Shown here piece by piece: positions 58,751 to 64,000 of a DNA stretch of 64,000 bases. A program made the position numbers and the translations under genes. This DNA is from JAAYVZ01 sp035384965 (lineage in GTDB: Bacteria; Acidobacteriota; Thermoanaerobaculia; Thermoanaerobaculales; Thermoanaerobaculaceae): the NCBI GenBank assembly GCA_035384965.1, contig DAOOJE010000010.1, positions 1 through 64,000 on the forward strand. The letters run 5' to 3'. The notes beneath the pieces were generated by a model that did not search any database, was not told the origin of the DNA, and was given only the letters and a program-made list of their open reading frames with translations. Within the stretch, counting starts at the first letter, position 1, and the number at the start of each line of letters is the position of its first letter.

Positions 58751-61333
58751 ATGGGGACGGAGCGAGGAACCGGGCTCGTCTCGCTGCTGGCCTTCGGGGC
58801 GGCAGCGTTTCTGGTCGCCTGCCTGTCGATCCTCGACATGTTCCTTCCGCGCCCGTATGACGGCGTGGTGCTGGACCTGGACGCCGCGGAGCCGGTGGTG
58901 TTGAGGGTCGAGCCCGGCTCCGGAGCCAGGGAGGCGGGGCTGGAGCCCGGCGACCGCATCGCCGGCGTGGGGCGCACCATCGTGCGAACCCCGGCCGACG
59001 CGGCGCGGGTGCTGGGGCGGCACTCGATCGGCGAGACGGTCGACTACCTCGTCGAGCGCAACGGTCGCCTGCTCGAAAGGCACGTCAGGCTCGGCACCCG
59101 GACGCTCGGCGCCGGGTGGTACCTGTACGCTTGCGTCTCGGGCTTCCTCTTCTTCTTCATCGGCCTGTACGTACTGCTGCAGCGCCCCGACTCCTCGGCG
59201 GGCGCGCCGTCGCGGGTGTTCTTCGCGCTGTGCACGCTGTTTCTCCTGTTCCTCGTATGCCGGCTGCGGCCGGCGTCGTACTCGTGGGTCGACGAGGTCG
59301 TGTTGACCACCGGCACGCTGTCGCTGCTGGTGCTGCCGGCGGCGTTCCTGCACTTTTTCCTCGTCTTTCCGCGCCGCCTGACGATCCACCTCGTCGACCC
59401 GAACGAGGGGTGGGAGGGCCTGGCCGGCCGCGCGATCGTTCGGGTCGAGAGGTTCATCAACAACCCGGCGGCGCTCATCCGCACGCTTTACCTGCTGCCG
59501 CCCCTGCTGTTCGTGGCCACCTTCATGGTCGGCAGGGTGCTCGGGGTGCGGTTCAGGCTGGTCTCGGGCGCGCCGATTTCGAGCTGGGTGCTGATGGGTG
59601 ACTACCTCGTGCTGGGGCTGCTGGCACTGCTCGTTTCCCTGGTGCGCGCCGAGGAGGGCCGCGAGCGGCGGCAGATCGCCACGGTGTTCGCCGGCACTGT
59701 CGCCGGTGTCACGCCGTTCCTGGTGCTGGGCGTGGCGATGCCGTCGATGCTGCGCACCGACGAGTACCTGTACTGGGGCGTGGTGCCGCTCATCCTGGTC
59801 CCGCTCACGTTCGCCTACGCCATCGTGCGCTTCCACTTCTTCGACATCCGCGTGATCGTGCGCCGGTCGGTGCTGTACACCATGACCACGGCCGTGGTGG
59901 GGACCGGCTACGCGGTCGGCATCGCGGCGTTCAACCTGCTGTTCCGCGACTCCTCGATCGGGCGCTCGCCCTATTTCTTCCTCATCTTCGCGCTCGTCAT
60001 CGTCGGGCTGTTCGACCCGCTGCGGCGGCGGTTGCAGGAACCGGTGGACCGCTTCTTCTTTCGCGAGGTGTACGACGCGCGGCGGGCCATGGAGGAGGTC
60101 TCCGAGACGGTCGTGCGCGAGCTATCGTTCGAGAAGCTCGAGAGACTCCTCACGGTGCGGCTGGCGGAAATCATGCACCTCGAGTGGGCGGCGCTGTACC
60201 GCCGAGAGGGGCGGAGCTTCACGGCGGGCAGCGCGTCCGAAGCCGTCCCTCGCGAACTCGAGGCGGATCTCCTGGTGATCGGCGAGCTGGCCCGGCAGGA
60301 GGCGCCGGTGCGGCCGGTGGACCTGGAGCCGCTCAAGCCGCTCGACCCGCGCTCGCGGCAGGCTCTCGACGCCCTGGTCGGGGCCGGCGCCAGAGTTCTC
60401 GCGCCGCTGCGCAGCCGGGAGCGGCTGCACGCGGTGCTGGTGCTGGGTCCCAAGCTGTCGGGGGAGGAGTACGGGCGGGACGACGTGCAGGTCGTGCGGA
60501 CGCTCGCCAACCAGGCGGCCGTGGCGCTGGAGAACGCCGAGCTGCTCAAGGAGCGGACCCGCCAGCTCGAACTCGAAAAGGAGCTGGAAATCGCCCGGCG
60601 GGTCCAGTTCGCGCTCATCCCGACAGAGCTTCCCCAGCCGCCGGGGTGGGAGGTGGCGGCCCGCTGCGTCCCGGCCCGGCAGGTCGGCGGCGACTTCTAC
60701 GACGCCTTGCCGACGGGGGAGGAGGCGAGCCTTGCGTACGTGCTGGGCGACGTGTCGGGAAAGTCCGTGCCGGGGGCGATGCTCATGGTGGCGGCGCGGG
60801 AGGTGCTGCAGACGGCCGCGCTCGGTGGCGCCTCGCCGCGGGAACTGCTGGGCGTGGCGAACCAGCGGCTGTACGCGCCGCGGCACCGGTTGTTCGTGGC
60901 GCTGACCTACCTGCGCCTGGGGCGGGACGGCGAGGTCACGTATGCGCTCGCCGGCCAGCCGGGGCCGCTGTGCCGGAGGGCGACCGGTCGCGTGGACGAG
61001 CTGGCTACGCCCTCCCTTCGGCTCCCCGTCGGGGCGTTGCGCGACGCCGGCTGGGACCTGGTCACCCAACGGCTGGAGGAGGGCGATCTTTTGGTCGCGT
61101 TTTCGGACGGCCTCACCGATGCGCGCAACCGACACGGCGAGCTTTTTGGCGACGAGAGGCTGCAGCGCGTCCTGAGCCGGCTCGACGGGAGCGCCGCAAC
61201 GTGTCTCGAGGGTCTTCTCGCCGAGGTCGACGCCTTCGTGGATGGCGACGAACCGTACGACGACATCACGCTGCTCGTCGCGAGGTGGCACGGGCAACGG
61301 CCGGAAGGGCGGGAGCGTGGCATCGACGCGTGA
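58751..61333 (+). CDS. Membrane RsbU-type serine phosphatase with PDZ and GAF domains
   Basis: An 860-residue protein: a first helix (about 10-30), a PDZ-like domain (about 45-105, GSGAREAGLEPGDRIAGVG), about seven further helices (105-400), a GAF domain (about 453-597), a coiled coil, then a PP2C/SpoIIE phosphatase domain (about 612-855). The latter has QVGGDFYDALP, YVLGDVSGKSVPGAMLM, FSDGLTDARN and PYDDITLLVAR with the metal-binding Asp residues. It should dephosphorylate a STAS antagonist such as the one at 63605. Two ATGs are possible (58736 or 58751); the second has GGTGAG before it. It overlaps the next gene by 17 bases. Confidence 0.9.
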   Translation: MGTERGTGLVSLLAFGAAAFLVACLSILDMFLPRPYDGVVLDLDAAEPVVLRVEPGSGAREAGLEPGDRIAGVGRTIVRTPADAARVLGRHSIGETVDYLVERNGRLLERHVRLGTRTLGAGWYLYACVSGFLFFFIGLYVLLQRPDSSAGAPSRVFFALCTLFLLFLVCRLRPASYSWVDEVVLTTGTLSLLVLPAAFLHFFLVFPRRLTIHLVDPNEGWEGLAGRAIVRVERFINNPAALIRTLYLLPPLLFVATFMVGRVLGVRFRLVSGAPISSWVLMGDYLVLGLLALLVSLVRAEEGRERRQIATVFAGTVAGVTPFLVLGVAMPSMLRTDEYLYWGVVPLILVPLTFAYAIVRFHFFDIRVIVRRSVLYTMTTAVVGTGYAVGIAAFNLLFRDSSIGRSPYFFLIFALVIVGLFDPLRRRLQEPVDRFFFREVYDARRAMEEVSETVVRELSFEKLERLLTVRLAEIMHLEWAALYRREGRSFTAGSASEAVPRELEADLLVIGELARQEAPVRPVDLEPLKPLDPRSRQALDALVGAGARVLAPLRSRERLHAVLVLGPKLSGEEYGRDDVQVVRTLANQAAVALENAELLKERTRQLELEKELEIARRVQFALIPTELPQPPGWEVAARCVPARQVGGDFYDALPTGEEASLAYVLGDVSGKSVPGAMLMVAAREVLQTAALGGASPRELLGVANQRLYAPRHRLFVALTYLRLGRDGEVTYALAGQPGPLCRRATGRVDELATPSLRLPVGALRDAGWDLVTQRLEEGDLLVAFSDGLTDARNRHGELFGDERLQRVLSRLDGSAATCLEGLLAEVDAFVDGDEPYDDITLLVARWHGQRPEGRERGIDA

Positions 61334-62864
61334 AGGGTGGCGCCGTGCGCGGTTCGAGACGGTCCTCGACCTGTCGCTGGCGCTCGCCGGTCCCCGGCGG
61401 GAAGGCGAGGTGGTCGAGGAACTCGCGCACCGGGCGGTGGGTTTGCTCGATGCCCGCGCCGGTGTCGCGTTGTCGCTGCTGCCCGACCTGCGGCCGGCGG
61501 CGGTGGTGGGGGTCGGCTGGCCCGGCGAGCCGGGGAGCGTGGCCGCCTGGCTGTCCTCGCCCCAGCTCGGGGCGGTGCGGGCCGGCGACACGGTGCGGCT
61601 GCCGGGCGCGGCCATCGGCCTGCCGTTCGAGGAAGTCCTCATCGCTCCCTGTCTGTGGCGTGACGAGCTGACGGGGGTGGTGTGCGTCGCGGACCGGGAG
61701 GCGCGCGGCGGGCAGGTGGCGTTCGACGAGGAAGACGAGCGTTTCCTGCGCTCGCTGGCGCTGCTCGCCGCGCCGGCGATCGCCGCCGGCCGGCAGCTCG
61801 AGGAAGCCGAGCGGCGCCGCCTGGTGCTCGAGGAGGAAAACCGGACACTGCGCTTCGGGGGCGGCGAGGACGTGGGGCTGGTGGGCCAGGCCCCGGCGTT
61901 CAGGCGGGTCATCGAGCTGGCGCGGCGAGTTGCGGCGAGCGACGTCACCGTGCTGGTCCGCGGCGAGTCCGGAACCGGCAAGGAGAGGGTCGCCAGGCTG
62001 CTGCACAGCCTCTCGGGGCGGAGGCTCGGGCCGTTCGTCCCGCTCAACTGCGCCGCGGTCCCCGAGTCGCTGCTCGAGGCGGAGCTGTTCGGTATCGAAA
62101 AGGGTGTCGCCACAGGCGTTGCGGCGCGCGCCGGCAAGCTCGAGCTGGCCAACGGAGGCACGCTGTTCCTCGACGAGGTCGGCGATCTCACGCCGCACCT
62201 GCAGGCCAAGCTGCTCCGCGTCGTGCAGGAGCGCGAGGTGGAGAGGGTGGGGGGTCGCCAGCGCCTGCGCGTGGACGTGCGGCTGGTGGCGGCCACCAAT
62301 CGCGACGTCGAGGCCATGATGGAGCGGGGCGAGTTCAGGGAGGACCTCTACTACCGGCTCCGGGTCGTGGAGCTGGTGCTGCCTCCCTTGCGCCAGCGGC
62401 GGGAGGACATCCCGCTGCTCGCGAGCTACTTCGTCCGCCTGCACGGGCAGCGTCTCGGGCGGGGAGAGCTGCGCCTGTCGCGCGGGGCGCTCGAGCTGCT
62501 GCTGGCGCACGACTACCCGGGCAACGTGCGGGAGCTCGAAAACCTCATCGAGGCGGCAGTGGCGCTCGCCGACGGTCCGTTCATCGAGCGTGCCGACGTC
62601 GAGCTCGCGGTCGGCCGGCGGCCAGCAGCCCCGGCAGCCGCAGCCGGGGGGTCCCTCGACGACGTGGTCCGGGCGCACGTGCTGGCCACGCTCGAACGGT
62701 GCCAGGGCTGCAGGGGGGAGGCGGCGCGGGAGCTCGGAATCGACCGCTCGACGCTGTACCGCATGCTCGTGAGGTGGAATGCATCATCCGGTGCAATACG
62801 CACCGTTGGGACTGCAAATACTGCAAAGAAAAGCATTGCGTGTCATGGAAAGAGGCGGTCATGA
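61317..62864 (+). CDS. NtrC-like AAA+ regulator with atypical GAFTGA loop
   Basis: A 515-residue protein: GAF domain (about 20-155), AAA+ domain (about 180-410) and a Fis-type HTH (about 455-487). Walker A is GESGTGKE at 216-223 and Walker B GGTLFLDEVGDL; the arginine-finger region NVRELENLIE is present. The L1 loop, which touches sigma-54 in this family, reads GVATGV at 263-268 instead of GAFTGA. There is no receiver domain. The last 28 residues (from 488) do not look coding: third-position GC drops sharply after Trp487. The start is a GTG overlapping the phosphatase gene. Signal and targets are unknown. Confidence 0.88.
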   Translation: MASTREGWRRARFETVLDLSLALAGPRREGEVVEELAHRAVGLLDARAGVALSLLPDLRPAAVVGVGWPGEPGSVAAWLSSPQLGAVRAGDTVRLPGAAIGLPFEEVLIAPCLWRDELTGVVCVADREARGGQVAFDEEDERFLRSLALLAAPAIAAGRQLEEAERRRLVLEEENRTLRFGGGEDVGLVGQAPAFRRVIELARRVAASDVTVLVRGESGTGKERVARLLHSLSGRRLGPFVPLNCAAVPESLLEAELFGIEKGVATGVAARAGKLELANGGTLFLDEVGDLTPHLQAKLLRVVQEREVERVGGRQRLRVDVRLVAATNRDVEAMMERGEFREDLYYRLRVVELVLPPLRQRREDIPLLASYFVRLHGQRLGRGELRLSRGALELLLAHDYPGNVRELENLIEAAVALADGPFIERADVELAVGRRPAAPAAAAGGSLDDVVRAHVLATLERCQGCRGEAARELGIDRSTLYRMLVRWNASSGAIRTVGTANTAKKSIACHGKRRS

Positions 62865-62961
62865 GCTCGTGTTGCGATGTGCATCGTCACGGGCTCGCCG
62901 CCGCACCCGGTGTGTCGCGTAGATCGTGTGTTCCTGGAAATACTTGCAGAGTTGGCGCGGT
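62778..62961. promoter_or_regulatory. AT-richer regulatory stretch with repeated TGCAA motifs
   Basis: Base composition falls well below the window average here. It holds an inverted repeat GGTGC-N5-GCACC (62790-62804), a tandem ACTGCAAAT/ACTGCAAAG (62811-62828) and a related inverted copy GGAAATACTTGCAG at 62936-62949. The motifs could be operators for the downstream RsbW/STAS genes. No sigma-54 (GG-N10-GC) match was found. Confidence 0.4.
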
Positions 62962-63176
62962 TCTTGATGGGCGAATCGGCCATGATGGTCCCGCCCACCG
63001 CCGCCCTCGCCAGCCGCTTCCTGGAGCCCCTCACCCACCCCTGGGCCGCGGTGGTGGCCTCGCTCACCGGTGGGGGACCGGCGTGGAACGACGCGTCGTT
63101 CGAGGCAGTCAGAGTGGCCTGGCGGCTGCTCCAGCTCCTGCTCTCGCTCTAGGCCTGGCTCGCTTCGGGGTGTGGG
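62865..63176. other. Stretch between the AAA+ regulator and RsbW-like genes
   Basis: 312 bases with no recognised gene family. The first part is AT-richer and carries the repeated motifs described separately; from about 62967 third-position GC rises in one frame, giving a possible 61-residue gene. No terminator is visible. Confidence 0.5.
62967..63152 (+). CDS. Possible small protein upstream of the RsbW-like gene
   Basis: A 61-codon frame from an ATG at 62967 has about 92 percent GC at third positions, like real genes here, while the same frame upstream does not. The product is hydrophobic-amphipathic (VRVAWRLLQLLLSL at the C-terminus). There is no good ribosome site, and no family is recognised. 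An in-frame ATG at 62877 would give 91 residues but enters the AT-richer stretch. It ends 24 bases before the RsbW-like gene. Real but uncertain. Confidence 0.35.
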   Translation: MGESAMMVPPTAALASRFLEPLTHPWAAVVASLTGGGPAWNDASFEAVRVAWRLLQLLLSL

Positions 63177-63602
63177 ATGACTGAACCCTCCCGCGTTCGC
63201 CTGGTCCTGCCGCAGGTGGCGGATGCCGAGCTGCTGGCGGCGCGGGCCGTGCAGGATGTGGGTGCCCGTCTCGGCTTTGCCCGTGATACGCTGGAGGAAG
63301 TGAAGCTCGCGGTCGTGGAGGCGTGCCTGAACGCGCTCGAGCACGGCTCGGGCGAGGTCGAGGTGGAGGTCCTCGGGTATTCCAACGGCGAAGGCCCACG
63401 CATCGAGGTGCTGGTGACCGACCATGGCGGGGGGTTCGAGCCGGACAAGGTTCCAGCGCCCGAACTGGAGGCAAAGCTGCACGGCAACCGCAAGCGAGGC
63501 TGGGGGCTCGAACTCATGCGCCACCTCATGGATCGAGTCGACGTGGTCTCGAAGCCGGGGTTCACGCAGGTGCGCCTGCTGAGACGGCGGGGAGGGCTGT
63601 AA
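63177..63602 (+). CDS. RsbW-like anti-sigma/serine kinase
   Basis: A 141-residue GHKL ATPase of the RsbW/SpoIIAB kind. The N-box is VVEACLNALEHG with Asn52, the G1 box TDHGGGF at 81-87 and the G2 box RGWGLELM at 107-114. It lacks a histidine kinase phosphoacceptor domain, so it should phosphorylate a STAS protein on Ser or bind a sigma factor or other partner. The STAS gene begins two bases after its stop. Together with the RsbU-type phosphatase upstream this is a partner-switching set. Confidence 0.92.
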   Translation: MTEPSRVRLVLPQVADAELLAARAVQDVGARLGFARDTLEEVKLAVVEACLNALEHGSGEVEVEVLGYSNGEGPRIEVLVTDHGGGFEPDKVPAPELEAKLHGNRKRGWGLELMRHLMDRVDVVSKPGFTQVRLLRRRGGL

Positions 63603-63604
63603 CG

Positions 63605-63961
63605 GTGGAGACGTTCGAGCTCAGGCTGGTCGAATCCGACGGCTCCGTGGCCGTCCTCGAGGTCACCGGGTACATCAACAACGAGGGCGGCGAGGCGATC
63701 TCCAGGGAAGCCTCCCGCCTGCTGGACAGCGGTATCAGGACGCTGCTGATCGACCTCCACGCCACCCGCATCATCAACTCCATCGGCATCTCGCTGCTGC
63801 TCGAGGTCCTCGAGCGCACGCTGGATCTCGGCGGAACGCTCGCCTTTTGCTGCCTCTCGCCGAGCATCGCCAAGACCTTCCAGATCATGGGCCTCGCCCA
63901 GTACGCCAGACTCTTCCCGGATCGTCCGACGGCGCTCGCCCAGCTCCGCGGCTCGTCATGA
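63605..63961 (+). CDS. STAS-domain anti-sigma factor antagonist
   Basis: A 118-residue STAS protein of the RsbV/SpoIIAA type. The strand-helix core is VAVLEVTGYINNEGGEAI, then IRTLLIDLHATRIINSIGIS with Ser59 in the NSIG position that is phosphorylated in RsbV-type proteins, followed by LAFCCLSPSIAKTFQIMGL. The start is a GTG after GGGGAGGG. When dephosphorylated it should capture the RsbW-like kinase. It overlaps the next gene by ATGA. Confidence 0.93.
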   Translation: METFELRLVESDGSVAVLEVTGYINNEGGEAISREASRLLDSGIRTLLIDLHATRIINSIGISLLLEVLERTLDLGGTLAFCCLSPSIAKTFQIMGLAQYARLFPDRPTALAQLRGSS

Positions 63962-64000
63962 GCGCGTTTGTCAAGCTGCTCGAAGCCGGAGCCCGCGGGC
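63958..64000 (+). CDS. Start of the next gene, cut by the window edge
   Basis: An ATG overlapping the STAS stop (ATGA) opens a frame reading MSAFVKLLEAGARG to the end of the window. Only 14 residues are visible, so no family can be given. The overlap and direction indicate it belongs to the same operon as the partner-switching genes. Confidence 0.6.
   Translation, partial: MSAFVKLLEAGARG

Noticed and set aside
62936..62949. TGG and TTGCA spaced like a sigma-54 promoter
   Set aside because: The GG to GC spacing is 8 bases, not the required 10.

Overview
This is 64 kb of very GC-rich, densely coded bacterial chromosome with about 60 genes. Most start with ATG or GTG behind a GGAG-type ribosome site, and many neighbours overlap by ATGA or GTGA. 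No rRNA, tRNA, CRISPR array, insertion sequence or replication origin was seen. The mix of secreted FG-GAP, PEGA and PKD/Fn3 proteins, DUF438-hemerythrin proteins, a K+-type membrane pyrophosphatase, MFSD1-like and MacB-type transporters and very high third-position GC suggests an Acidobacteriota-like chemoheterotroph. That assignment is inference; no marker gene settles it.

Layout. 1-1220: the 3' end of an Rhs/YD-repeat gene with a possible papain-like C-terminal effector domain, then a small pseudopilin-like gene. 1409-3682: a TetR repressor diverging from an MFSD1-like MFS transporter, with a near-perfect operator at the repressor start. 3908-8983: a five-gene molybdenum-hydroxylase operon (FAD, 2Fe-2S and Mo subunits, XdhC, MocA). 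8974-10620: a membrane phosphodiesterase-like protein. 10633-13105: pyrK-pyrD-pyrF. 13227-16664: peroxiredoxin, PHP phosphatase, thioredoxin reductase, A-type Fe-S carrier and peptide deformylase. 16725-19619: a secreted protein and an ECF sigma / zinc anti-sigma / PDZ envelope-stress-like operon. 19732-25200: small proteins, membrane pyrophosphatase, ornithine carbamoyltransferase and a secreted protein.

25205-26469 is an XRE-TPR operon with a promoter-embedded inverted repeat. 26561-30778 holds a Wzm-type polysaccharide permease and two secreted proteins, and 31006-35760 a 1584-residue PKD/Fn3 surface protein. 36130-44005 looks like a surface-glycan or glycolipid island (GT-C-like protein, Wzt ATPase, FkbM methyltransferase, GNAT, YfhO-like, PIG-L deacetylase). 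A PEGA protein follows, then a likely non-coding RNA of about 180 nt (44948-45129) with a near-consensus promoter, a strong terminator and a 6S-like fold. 45218-50545: CDF metal exporter and a HlyD-MacB-MacB-ATPase efflux operon. 50654-52409: a DUF438/hemerythrin/PAS plus DUF1858/DUF2249 operon behind an FNR/DNR-type box. 52524-57096: TrmL and a transcarboxylase-like set. 57107-58680: tmk-holB. 58751-64000: a signalling module of RsbU-type phosphatase, NtrC-like AAA+ regulator with a non-canonical GAFTGA loop, RsbW-like kinase, STAS antagonist and a gene cut by the window edge.

The observations I rate highest are the 6S-like RNA candidate, the FNR/DNR-type promoter of the DUF438 operon, the XRE-TPR operon with its own operator, the Rhs C-terminal domain, and the partner-switching module with an atypical AAA+ regulator.
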